A program made the translations under genes and the position numbers. A DNA stretch of 19,979 nucleotides from CAZGWJ01 sp964529445 (lineage in GTDB: Bacteria > Oederibacteriota > Muellerivitia > Muellerivitales > Muellerivitaceae), in NCBI GenBank assembly GCA_964529445.1, contig CAZGWJ010000046.1, positions 1-19,979 on the forward strand. The letters run 5' to 3'. Below are positions 1-6,719 of the stretch, one piece after another; position 1 is the stretch's first letter; every line of letters begins with the position of its first letter. The notes below the pieces were generated by a model. It saw only the letters and a program-made list of their open reading frames with translations. It did not search any database and had not been told where the DNA came from.

Positions 1-363
1 GTTGAGGGTATAGACGCGGGCCGTGGCGGCGTGCACGAGGAGCGTCGGGGACGCCGCCAGCAGGAGGGATGCGGCGAGGGCGGAGGTCCGGTCACCTGTC
101 ATCCGCAAGAAAACCGCGCCCAACAGGACGACGGCCAGGGCCGCGGCCACGGCGGAGAGGATATGGACCCAGAAGGGCGTCTGGCCCCAGACGGCAAGGG
201 GAGTGGCGGCCAAGAGGTAGGAGGGGAAACCCGTGGGATGAGGGACGCCGCCGGTGAAGACCGCCGCGAGGATCTCGCCGCAATCACCGTGATAGCAACC
301 CGGCACGACGTGGGCGAGGAACCAGCCGAAAAGAAGAAGGAACAGTACGGCGCCCGGGATCAT
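1..363 (-). CDS. DUF2723-family membrane protein (TMEM260-like), N-terminal fragment
   Basis: This is an open frame of 121 codons from an ATG at 361-363 that runs without a stop off the left edge, so only the N-terminal part is visible. A hydrophobic segment at residues 3-20 is followed by a luminal/periplasmic motif around residues 27-52: Tyr-His-Gly-Asp-Cys-Gly-Glu, then Gly-Val-Pro-His-Pro-Thr-Gly-Phe-Pro. This matches the D/C-G-E...G-V-x-HPxGxP signature of DUF2723 proteins, which are multi-pass GT-C-like glycosyltransferase relatives. Further hydrophobic stretches lie near residues 52-63, 70-90 and 97-115. The inferred role is transfer of sugar from a lipid carrier to protein or lipid at the membrane; the substrate is unknown. 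It lies downstream of the cyclase gene, after a 91-nt gap with a weak terminator, so it may be a separate unit. The family call is fairly sure and the function is not. Confidence 0.68.
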   Translation of the reverse strand, partial: MIPGAVLFLLLFGWFLAHVVPGCYHGDCGEILAAVFTGGVPHPTGFPSYLLAATPLAVWGQTPFWVHILSAVAAALAVVLLGAVFLRMTGDRTSALAASLLLAASPTLLVHAATARVYTLN

Positions 364-396
364 CGAAGCGTCCGGAACGACGGGGGATCCTCACGG

Positions 397-416
397 AAAA
401 AACCCCCGGGACGGGT
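397..416 (-). terminator. weak candidate intrinsic terminator after the cyclase gene
   Basis: On the minus strand a short G/C stem (ACCC paired with GGGT, 7-nt loop) is followed at once by six T residues (397-402). The four-base-pair stem is short for a terminator. The position, about 40-60 nt past the cyclase stop and before the DUF2723 start, is right for one. Confidence 0.33.
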
Positions 417-454
417 AAGCGGCGGGCAGGGGGGAACGCGCAAGACCGACGACT

Positions 455-2062
455 TCACTTCTCCGGCTTGAGGCCCTTCACCTCGTAGACCTCGACCTTC
501 TCGGATTTCCCCTTGGCCGAGATGCTGAAGGGCTTGCCCGTCTCGATCTTGCCTTCGATCTCCTTGAAGGTGGCGGCCGTGATGAGGATCTGGTTGGCCT
601 TGGTCTCCCCCTCGACGCGGGCGGTGGTGTTGACGGTGTCCCCGATCGCCGTGTATTCCATGCGGCGCTCGCTCCCGATGTTGCCCACGATGGCCTCGCC
701 GGTGTTGATGGCATATCCCACGTCGAGCCGCGGCAGGCCCTGGGCCTTCCACCGCTCGTTCAGCTGCTCGAGACGCGCCTTCATGCCGAGGGCGGTCTTC
801 ACGCAGGCGAGGGCATGGTCCGGCTGGTCCAGCGGCGCCCCGTAGATGGCCATGATGGCGTCCCCGATGAACTTGTCGAGGGTGCCCTGGTGGTCGAAGA
901 TCACCTCGGACATGGCGCTGAAGTATTCGTTCAGGAGGGTCACGATCTTCTCGACGGGTTGTTTTTCCACCATCGAGGTGAAACCGCGGATGTCCGAGAA
1001 GAGGACGGTCACGCGCTTCTTCTCGCCCCCCAGTTTCATGGCGTCGGACTTGTGCACCCAGTCCTCGACCACGTTGGGGGAGAGGAACCGCTGGAGGGAG
1101 GTGCGCATGCGCTCCTCCCGGCGGACGTCCTCGAACAGCTTGGCGTTGGTGATGGCCACGGCCGACTGGTTGGCGAAAGCCGAGAGGAAGTACATGTCCT
1201 CCTCGGTGAAGGTGCTGGTGCCCTCCGCCTTGTCCACGTAGATGACGCCCACGATGTTTTCGCGCTCCCAGATCGGCACGCAGATGATCGACGAGAGGGG
1301 CAGGGCCTGGAGACTCTCCCGGTTGGAGAACCGCACGTCGTGAACCGCGTCCAGGACCAGCACCGGCACCCGTTCCTTGAGAACCGTGTCCACGATGGTC
1401 TGGCTGTAGGGGGCCTGGGCCTCGGCCTGGGTGAGGGCATGCGTCGAAACCGGCTTCATCTTGCCGGTCCCGTCGCCCAGGAGGAGGAAACCGCGGTTGG
1501 CCTGCATGACCTTGATGGCCATGCTCATGATGATGTTCAGGAGCGTCTTCAGTTCCAGGACGGAATTGACGATGTTGCCGACCTCGTAGAGGGTCAGCAG
1601 TTTCTTGTGGGCCAACTCGTCCATCTTGGGGCTTCGGTGGTCCCCCGCCTCGCGCATGACCTCGACCGCGAAGCGCAGGCGGGTCGCGCCGATGGAGATG
1701 ACGTCCTGGTTGCGAATGGAGGATTCCGAGATGCGCGCGCCGTTCAGGAAGGTCCCGTTGGTGCTGCCCAGGTCGCGCAGGGTCACTCCGCCCATCCCGA
1801 GGATCAGCTGGCAATGCTGGCGGGAGACCTGGGGATCCGTCAGGACGATCTCGCACGTGTTGGACCGGCCCATGGTGGTCGTGGGACGCGTGATCTTGTG
1901 CACCAGTCCCTGCTCGGGACCCGCCAAGACCGTGATGGTGATCTGGGGCTTCCCGGCGGCCTTGGAGGGCGTGAGCACGATTCGGCCCACGGGGGCGTCC
2001 GGGGACGCGTGCGCCGCGGGGGCGCCGGAGGCGGGCGGGTTCGGGGGAGGGGCCGCGCTCAT
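455..2062 (-). CDS. FHA-GAF-class III adenylate cyclase
   Basis: A 535-residue cytoplasmic signalling enzyme predicted to make cAMP from ATP. Residues 1-40 are a Pro/Ala-rich lead. An FHA domain (about 41-135) carries the phosphothreonine-reading signature: Gly65-Arg66-Ser67, Ser80-Arg81-x-His83 and Ser-Thr-Asn102-Gly. A GAF domain follows (about 155-310), then a short linker and a class III cyclase domain (about 348-528). All canonical catalytic positions are present: metal-binding Asp357 (FSDIRGF) and Asp401 (KFIGD), adenine-selecting Lys397 and Asp475, and transition-state Asn478 and Arg482. The Lys/Asp pair predicts ATP rather than GTP. The start was set at 2062 because its ATG overlaps the TGA of the kinase gene (ATGA). 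A start at 2089 would add nine unlikely residues inside the kinase gene. No membrane segment is seen. Coupling to the kinase suggests that the FHA domain reads threonine phosphorylated by that kinase; this is inference. Confidence 0.93.
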   Translation of the reverse strand: MSAAPPPNPPASGAPAAHASPDAPVGRIVLTPSKAAGKPQITITVLAGPEQGLVHKITRPTTTMGRSNTCEIVLTDPQVSRQHCQLILGMGGVTLRDLGSTNGTFLNGARISESSIRNQDVISIGATRLRFAVEVMREAGDHRSPKMDELAHKKLLTLYEVGNIVNSVLELKTLLNIIMSMAIKVMQANRGFLLLGDGTGKMKPVSTHALTQAEAQAPYSQTIVDTVLKERVPVLVLDAVHDVRFSNRESLQALPLSSIICVPIWERENIVGVIYVDKAEGTSTFTEEDMYFLSAFANQSAVAITNAKLFEDVRREERMRTSLQRFLSPNVVEDWVHKSDAMKLGGEKKRVTVLFSDIRGFTSMVEKQPVEKIVTLLNEYFSAMSEVIFDHQGTLDKFIGDAIMAIYGAPLDQPDHALACVKTALGMKARLEQLNERWKAQGLPRLDVGYAINTGEAIVGNIGSERRMEYTAIGDTVNTTARVEGETKANQILITAATFKEIEGKIETGKPFSISAKGKSEKVEVYEVKGLKPEK

Positions 2063-3864
2063 TTCTTCAACTCGTAGACGAGCACGCAACAGTTCGCGAT
2101 GTCCGTCAGGTACACGGCGTTGTCATCGTCGACGGCGATGCCGTAGTAGCGGGGAGCGATCTTGTAGGCTGGAGGCGTCCCGAACTCGGTGATGTAGTAG
2201 CCGTCGGGATCGAAGACCTGGACCCGGAGGTTCCGGTCGGTCACAAAGACGTTGCGCTTCGAGTCCACGGCGATGCCCATGGGAGAGGAGAACTCTCCGC
2301 GTCCCGTGCCGCGCTTCCCGAACTTGTTCTTGAACACGCCGCGGTGGTTGAACATCTGGACGCGGTAGTTCTTCTCGTCCACCACCATGAGGTTCGACGC
2401 GTTGTCCATGGTGACCCCGGCCGGGCTGTGGAACTCGCCGAACCGCGCTCCGTGGTTGCCGAACTTGTTGATGGCCTTGCCCGCCGGGTTGAAGATGCGG
2501 ATCCGGTCGTTCCCCGTGTCGGAGACGTAGATGTTGTCCTTGTCGTCGAGGCAGAGGTCCTGGGGATGGTTGAACCCGCCCGCGCCCACCTCGATCTTGC
2601 CGGTCGAAGGCGCGGCCTGTTCGCCGAACTTCGCGATGAGCTGGCCCATCTTGCCGATGACCTGGACGTTGCAGGCCTTGGAATCGAGCACCACCAGGTT
2701 GCCCGCCTGGTCCACGCGGATGGCCACCGGGTTCAGGAAGACGACGTCGGTCGGCCCCTGGGCCTCCTTGCCGAATTTGCCGACGGAATACAGGAACTTT
2801 CCCTCGGTGTCGAAGACCTGGATGTTGATCTTGAGGGAATCCACGACGTACACGCGCTTCTGCTTGTCGACGGCCACGGAGACCGGCGACATGAAGGAGC
2901 CCTCCTCCTTGCCGCGGCCCCCGATCGTGAAAAGCAGTTTGTACTGGTAGCCCCGGTAACGGAGGGTGTTGATGTCCCCCACGTCCTTGACGGCGGGTTT
3001 CTTCTCGCCCTGGATGATGGTGCTGGCGTTGATCTCCTGCTTGGAGCCCGCGTTCACCTCGATGTCCAGGGAGCCGCCCGGAAGCGCCAGGAGGTCGGCC
3101 CGCATCTCCGCGGCCGACTGGTAGCGCTTGGAGATGTCCTTCTGGAGGGCCTTCGAGATGATGTTCTCGAGTTCCACGGGGATGTTGGGGTTCAACTGGC
3201 GGGCGGGGGCGGGCTCGTCCTTCAGGATCTTGTTCAGCACGGCCAGGGGGGCCTCGTCGTAGAAGGGCAACTGCCCGGTCACCATCTCGTAGAGGAGGAC
3301 GCCCACGGAATACAGGTCGGACGCCGGGGCGGGATGCCCCAGGACCTGTTCCTTGGCCATGTAATAGAGGGTGCCCCCGATGCCGGGGCCGCTCTTGGCG
3401 GCCTGGGTGAGGGTGGCGGTGCCGAAGTCGGTGATCTTCACCTTGCGGTCGGCGGTCGCGATGAGGATATTCCCCGGTTTCAGGTCCCGGTGGATGATGT
3501 TCTTCTCGTGGGCGGCCTGGAGCGCGGACAGGATCTGGAGGACGATGTCCACGACCTCCTTGAGCTTCAACTGGTTGTCCTGCAGGAACTGCGCCAGGGA
3601 ACAGCCGTCCACGTACTCCATGACCATGAAGAAGATGTTCTCGGCCTTGTCCACGGTCAGGATCTGGACGATGTTGGGGTGGTCGAGGGAGGCCAGCAGT
3701 TTCGGCTCGGCGACCAGGCGGGTGAACTCCTCCTTCTGGTTATGGGGGATCTTGAGGGCGACCTTCTTGCCGATCCAGGTGTCCTCGGCGAGCCAGACGG
3801 TCCCGAAGGTGCCGCTGCCCCTGATCTCCAGCAGTTTGTATTTGTCGATGTTGCCCTGGAGCAT
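2059..3864 (-). CDS. Ser/Thr protein kinase with C-terminal six-repeat NHL propeller
   Basis: A 601-residue Hanks-type kinase. Kinase domain, about residues 9-261: glycine-rich loop GSGTFG (16-21), Lys38, Glu53, HRDLKPGN (125-132, an RD kinase), DFG (146-148), Asp183 and Arg247. The usual APE motif reads Ala170-Lys171-Glu172. A linker (262-308) contains no transmembrane helix, unlike PknD-type receptor kinases. Residues 310-600 form about six NHL repeats with recurring hydrophobic-V/Y-V-x-D cores, such as NIYVSDTGNDRIRIF at 444-458, expected to close a six-bladed propeller. Such propellers usually bind protein, peptide or glycan ligands. The ATG at 3862-3864 has a purine-rich stretch (GGGGGACGG) upstream. 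The gene overlaps the cyclase start by 4 nt, so the two form one transcription and translation unit. The predicted location is the cytoplasm, and the ligand is unknown. Confidence 0.95.
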   Translation of the reverse strand: MLQGNIDKYKLLEIRGSGTFGTVWLAEDTWIGKKVALKIPHNQKEEFTRLVAEPKLLASLDHPNIVQILTVDKAENIFFMVMEYVDGCSLAQFLQDNQLKLKEVVDIVLQILSALQAAHEKNIIHRDLKPGNILIATADRKVKITDFGTATLTQAAKSGPGIGGTLYYMAKEQVLGHPAPASDLYSVGVLLYEMVTGQLPFYDEAPLAVLNKILKDEPAPARQLNPNIPVELENIISKALQKDISKRYQSAAEMRADLLALPGGSLDIEVNAGSKQEINASTIIQGEKKPAVKDVGDINTLRYRGYQYKLLFTIGGRGKEEGSFMSPVSVAVDKQKRVYVVDSLKINIQVFDTEGKFLYSVGKFGKEAQGPTDVVFLNPVAIRVDQAGNLVVLDSKACNVQVIGKMGQLIAKFGEQAAPSTGKIEVGAGGFNHPQDLCLDDKDNIYVSDTGNDRIRIFNPAGKAINKFGNHGARFGEFHSPAGVTMDNASNLMVVDEKNYRVQMFNHRGVFKNKFGKRGTGRGEFSSPMGIAVDSKRNVFVTDRNLRVQVFDPDGYYITEFGTPPAYKIAPRYYGIAVDDDNAVYLTDIANCCVLVYELKK

Positions 3865-3881
3865 CCGTCCCCCCGCGATTC

Positions 3882-3955
3882 ACGGCCGAAAAAGGACAAA
3901 ACTGCGTTTGCATTTTATCAAAGCATCCACCGCCCATAAAGGAACTTTCGGCCGT
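3882..3955. repeat. 10-bp inverted repeat flanking the kinase promoter
   Basis: ACGGCCGAAA (3882-3891) and its exact reverse complement TTTCGGCCGT (3946-3955) are separated by 54 nt. Flanking AT-rich bases (ATT next to each ACGG) are also similar. One arm lies in the kinase leader downstream of the proposed -10. The other lies upstream of the -35 within the ogt-like coding region. The spacing fits two operator sites or a DNA loop better than an RNA hairpin terminator. Confidence 0.5.
3912..3940 (-). promoter_or_regulatory. candidate extended -10 promoter of the kinase-cyclase operon
   Basis: On the minus strand TTTATG (3935-3940) is followed after 17 nt by TAAAAT (3912-3917), which is preceded by TGA and so forms an extended -10 (TGn-TAAAAT). 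The -10 matches consensus at five of six positions; the -35 is weak. Transcription would start near 3905, about 40 nt before the kinase ATG. The element overlaps the last codons and stop of the ogt-like gene. Confidence 0.5.
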
Positions 3956-4451
3956 AATTTGCCCGTATTCCTTCCCTTTTCAACAATATTCGCTTCAAAT
4001 CAAGCCCGCCCGTATAGCCGCCCAGTTTTCCGCCCGCGCCGGTCACGCGGTGACAAGGAATCAACAGCGGGATGGGATTCCGGTGCATGACCTGGCCAAC
4101 GGCCCGCGCCGCGCCGGGAGATCCGGCCCGACGCGCGACCTCCCCGTAGGAGGCCACTTCCCCACGCGGGAGGCGAAGGGTGGCCCGAAGGACGCGCCGT
4201 TCGAAGGGAGTCCGCCCGGAAAGGTCGTAACGGGGATGCCGGAAGGGCCGGCCTGCGAGCGCGGCGCGGACCGCTTTTTGATAGAGGGCGGGGACCCCGC
4301 GTTGCGCGCCCGGCCCCTCCGGAAGAAGCCTCTTCAAGGACGCAAGCGCCCGGGCCCTGAGGGAGGCGTTGAAGACGAGGGCCGAAAGGCCCCGCGAGGA
4401 CCAGGCGCAGGCGCACCAGCCGTCGCCGGTTCGAAACACACCTTGGTTCAT
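3918..4451 (-). CDS. ogt: Methylated-DNA--protein-cysteine methyltransferase
   Basis: A 177-residue suicide DNA-repair protein that transfers alkyl groups from O6-alkylguanine to its own cysteine. The C-terminal domain contains the active site Pro132-Cys133-His134-Arg135-Val136, the arginine finger in ARAVG (Arg116), Asn125, and a late Glu160 in LLKREG, matching the family's Arg/Asn/Cys-His/Glu set. Residues 1-75 fit the less conserved N-terminal domain. The ATG at 4449-4451 was chosen because an upstream ATG at 4559 would translate an intergenic CACGGAGA repeat into a 36-residue extension that the family lacks. The ribosome site before 4451 is poor, so the exact start is uncertain. The gene stands alone between a repeat-bearing spacer and the kinase promoter, which lies in its last codons. 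It could be named ogt or mgmt; Ada-type regulatory domains are absent. Confidence 0.9.
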   Translation of the reverse strand: MNQGVFRTGDGWCACAWSSRGLSALVFNASLRARALASLKRLLPEGPGAQRGVPALYQKAVRAALAGRPFRHPRYDLSGRTPFERRVLRATLRLPRGEVASYGEVARRAGSPGAARAVGQVMHRNPIPLLIPCHRVTGAGGKLGGYTGGLDLKRILLKREGIRANYGRKFLYGRWML

Positions 4452-4540
4452 GGGTCCCAGGGTCCAGTCGCTCCGAGCGAGGCGGTCATGCCTGCGGCGG
4501 AACGCGAATTGATTCTCGTCAAAAACAATCGAACTTGAAC

Positions 4541-4564
4541 CACGGAGATTCGGAGACACGGAGA
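4541..4564. repeat. three tandem 8-mers, CACGGAGA-type dispersed element
   Basis: Three consecutive 8-nt units read CACGGAGA, TTCGGAGA and CACGGAGA, preceded by AAC. They resemble the widespread intergenic AACCACGGAGACACGGAG-type sequences seen in many bacterial genomes. They lie just upstream of the ogt-like gene and are probably non-coding. Confidence 0.6.
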
Positions 4565-4611
4565 TATTACCCTATGAGCAACCCATCAAGGGCATTCCCC
4601 TCTCCCCTTCC

Positions 4612-4635
4612 CCCTCTCCCGCTTGCGGGAGAGGG
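4612..4635. repeat. perfect 11-bp hairpin, CCCTCTCCCGC type
   Basis: CCCTCTCCCGC (4612-4622) pairs exactly with GCGGGAGAGGG (4625-4635) across a TT loop. A C/T-rich run at 4596-4611 precedes it. This resembles the common REP-like hairpin found between genes in many GC-rich genomes. It lies between the murJ stop and the ogt-like gene. There is no T-run, so it is not an obvious intrinsic terminator. Confidence 0.65.
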
Positions 4636-4637
4636 CA

Positions 4638-4668
4638 ATCATTCGAGCGTGTTTTCGCTACGAATGAT
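4638..4668. repeat. second adjacent hairpin, ATCATTCG-AGCG stem
   Basis: ATCATTCG (4638-4645) plus AGCG (4646-4649) pair with CGCT (4656-4659) and CGAATGAT (4661-4668). This gives a 12-bp stem with one bulged A at 4660 and a TGTTTT loop. It follows the previous hairpin by two bases and appears to split the expected GAGAGGG...GGGTGAGGG context of that element, as if inserted into it. No other notable signal is seen in the rest of the 4452-4727 spacer. Confidence 0.6.
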
Positions 4669-4727
4669 GGGTGAGGGGGCGCCCAGCGCGACACCGTTGC
4701 CCGGGTGTTTTGGACACCGAGTGATCG

Positions 4728-6368
4728 CTAATTCCTGATCGGCTTCCCGCGCCGCTCGATGAACCAATCCAGGCTCCGGCAACGCAGGGCGCGGCACAAG
4801 GCCAGGAAAACGAGGAACCCGGCCGCGACCGGCACGACGAACCCGGTGATGCGGCCGAAAGGCGGGGTCCAGGCATCCAAGCCTTGGAGAACTCCCCAGA
4901 CCGCGAGACCCATCACCGCGGTGGCGACGGCCACGCGACCCCATTCGGCGAGGAGCGCTCCCCATTCGAGTCGAACGCCCGTCCGACCCAACCCCAGGAA
5001 CAGGAGCCCCATGTTCGCGAAAGAGGCGAAACTCAGGGCAAGCGGCAAGGCCCAGAGGCGGTGGGCGGGGTCCTTCAGGAAGAGGAGGGCGGACAGGTTG
5101 AGGATGAAATTGACGGCCACGGAGGCGCAGGCGGCCCGGAACGGCCAGCGGGTGACGCGGAGCGAATAGTAGGCGCTGTTCAGCACCTTCGTGCCGAAGC
5201 TCCCGAAAAGCCCCAGCATGTAGAACACGGTGACGCCCGCGACCGACAGCGTGGCCTCCGGGGAGAAGTTCCCGTACTCGAAGGCCAGCCGCGAGGCCGG
5301 CAAACTGACCAGGATGGCGCCCACCGTGCAGGGGAAAGAAAGGAGGGCCGCGCCCTCCAGGAAGGAACGGAGGGTCCGGGAGAACGCGCGATCGTCCCCT
5401 CGCGCGGCCAGGGACGAGAGGATCGGCATGGAGACCGTGGCCAGCGCGACGCCGAAGACGCCGAGCGGCAACTGCATGAGGCGGTTGCCGTAGTAGAGAC
5501 TGGTGATCCCGCCCGTGACCAGGAAGGACCCGAAGACCAGGTTGATGAGCAGGTTCAACTGCAGTGTGGAGAGCGTGACCGTGATGGGGACCATCTGGCG
5601 CAGCATGAGGAACACGCCGGGATGCCGGGGCGGCCACGAAAAGCGGATCCGGACCCCCAGGGACCGGGCCTGCGGGACCTGCACGAGCCATTGGAAAAGC
5701 AGTCCCACGACCTGGGCAGCGGCCCACAGGTGGATCAGGACGACCGGGTCCCCGTAGCGTTCCTTGAACCATCCGGTCTGGAGGAGGATGCCGGCCGCGA
5801 TAAGCGTCAGGTTCATGGTGACGGGCGCGAAGGCCGCCACCGTGAAGCGGTGGCAGGCGTTCAGGAAACCCATCCACAGGGCCGCCAGGGAGACGAAGAA
5901 GAGCCCCGGGAAGAGCAGGCGCGTCAGGGAGACCGTCAGCGCGAACTTCTCCGGGTCGGCGCTGAACCCCCAGGCCAGAACCCTCACCAGCAGGGGCGCG
6001 GCCAGGATGGACAGCACCACCAGGATTCCCACTGCCAGTACCAGGAGCGTGAAGACCTGGGTCATCATCTCCAGGGCCTCGGCAGGGCCCCTTCTTCCCT
6101 TCTCGCGGGTGCGGGTCAGGGTCGGCACGAAGGCCTGGCTCAAGGCCCCCTCGGCGAAGAGGTCCCGGAGCATGTTCGGGATCCGGAACGCCATGAAATA
6201 GGCGTCGGAGACGAGTCCCCGCCCGAAGAGAGCGGCATTGAAGGCGTCCCGAACGTAACCCGTGACGCGGCTCAAGGCCGTCATCAGGCTGACCGACCGG
6301 AAATGCCTTCCCCGCCGCTCCCGGGAACCGCTGTCGTTGCCCGTCTTCCTTGACACCGCCACCCCCAT
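4728..6368 (-). CDS. murJ: Lipid II flippase MurJ (MviN family)
   Basis: An inner-membrane transporter of the MOP superfamily that moves lipid II to the periplasmic face for peptidoglycan synthesis. The N-terminal signature is clear: SRVTGYVRDA (33-42), then a D-A-Y-F segment (Asp55), and RIPNMLRDLFAEGALSQAFVP (62-82). These place Arg34, Arg40, Asp55 and Arg68 at positions aligning with functional residues of E. coli MurJ. About 13-14 hydrophobic helices follow. At 546 residues it is longer than E. coli MurJ (about 511), mostly through a basic, polar N-terminal lead of about 24 residues. The ATG at 6366-6368 lies inside the divergent rpsT promoter spacer and has no good ribosome site. A GTG at codon 3 or 5, or a later start, is possible. 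No cognate promoter could be identified with confidence. Confidence 0.95.
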   Translation of the reverse strand: MGVAVSRKTGNDSGSRERRGRHFRSVSLMTALSRVTGYVRDAFNAALFGRGLVSDAYFMAFRIPNMLRDLFAEGALSQAFVPTLTRTREKGRRGPAEALEMMTQVFTLLVLAVGILVVLSILAAPLLVRVLAWGFSADPEKFALTVSLTRLLFPGLFFVSLAALWMGFLNACHRFTVAAFAPVTMNLTLIAAGILLQTGWFKERYGDPVVLIHLWAAAQVVGLLFQWLVQVPQARSLGVRIRFSWPPRHPGVFLMLRQMVPITVTLSTLQLNLLINLVFGSFLVTGGITSLYYGNRLMQLPLGVFGVALATVSMPILSSLAARGDDRAFSRTLRSFLEGAALLSFPCTVGAILVSLPASRLAFEYGNFSPEATLSVAGVTVFYMLGLFGSFGTKVLNSAYYSLRVTRWPFRAACASVAVNFILNLSALLFLKDPAHRLWALPLALSFASFANMGLLFLGLGRTGVRLEWGALLAEWGRVAVATAVMGLAVWGVLQGLDAWTPPFGRITGFVVPVAAGFLVFLALCRALRCRSLDWFIERRGKPIRN

Positions 6369-6378
6369 CGACTACGAT
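6350..6378 (+). promoter_or_regulatory. sigma-70-type promoter of rpsT
   Basis: A perfect TTGACA (6350-6355), a 17-nt spacer and TACGAT (6373-6378) lie 28 nt upstream of the rpsT start codon. This is the best promoter match in the window, as expected for a ribosomal protein gene. It overlaps the 5' end of murJ on the other strand. Confidence 0.8.
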
Positions 6379-6406
6379 ATGCGCCTTCTACAAACGGAGG
6401 AACCGA

Positions 6407-6667
6407 ATGCCGATCATCAAATCATCCATCAAGGACGTGCGCCGCATCAAGCGCCGCACCGCCCGCAACCATTCCGCCAAGAGCGCGATCCGCACCGCCA
6501 TCAAGGCGGTCCGCGCCGCCAAGACCGCCGAGGAAGCCAAGACCCTCCTGCGGAACGCCACGAAGGTCCTCGACAAGGCGGCCTCCAACGGCGTCATCAA
6601 GTGGAACACCGCCTCCCGCCAGAAGTCCCGCCTCTCCTCCATGGTCCACAAGAAGTTCGCGAAGTAA
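6407..6667 (+). CDS. rpsT: 30S ribosomal protein S20
   Basis: An 86-residue basic protein that binds 16S rRNA in the small subunit. It begins MPIIKSSIKDVRRIKRRTARN and contains the family's NHSAKSAIRTAIKAVRAA helix and a C-terminal GVIKWNTASRQKSRLSSMVHK segment, matching S20 over its full length. The start was chosen at 6407 because GGAGG (6396-6400) sits six bases upstream. An earlier ATG at 6350 would begin at the promoter itself. It is the only plus-strand gene here, a single-gene unit with its own promoter and terminator between holA and murJ. In enterobacteria S20 represses its own translation; nothing here tests that. Confidence 0.97.
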   Translation: MPIIKSSIKDVRRIKRRTARNHSAKSAIRTAIKAVRAAKTAEEAKTLLRNATKVLDKAASNGVIKWNTASRQKSRLSSMVHKKFAK

Positions 6668-6686
6668 GACCCCCGCCTTCTTCCCG

Positions 6687-6719
6687 GCCCCGTTCCCCGC
6701 GAGGGGTTCGGGGCTTTTT
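6687..6719 (+). terminator. intrinsic terminator of rpsT
   Basis: GCCCCG (6687-6692) pairs with CGGGGC (6709-6714), with an inner CCCC/GGGG stem, a symmetric TT/TT internal loop and a GCGA tetraloop. Five T residues follow (6715-6719). It starts 20 nt after the rpsT stop and abuts the holA stop codon on the other strand. Confidence 0.85.

Noticed and set aside
815..2077. A 420-codon plus-strand open frame opposite the cyclase gene
   Set aside because: Its composition is that of a GC-rich antisense shadow. The minus-strand frame encodes a full FHA-GAF-cyclase.
2344..3939. A 531-codon plus-strand open frame opposite the kinase
   Set aside because: The antisense of a clear kinase-NHL gene; the translation is rich in Val/Asp/His/Leu with no recognisable domain.
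4452..4559. A 36-residue N-terminal extension of the ogt-like protein
   Set aside because: It would translate the CACGGAGA repeat, and the family has no such extension.
4612..4668. Hairpins read as the murJ terminator
   Set aside because: Neither has a T-run on the minus strand, and their sequence type fits dispersed repeats better.
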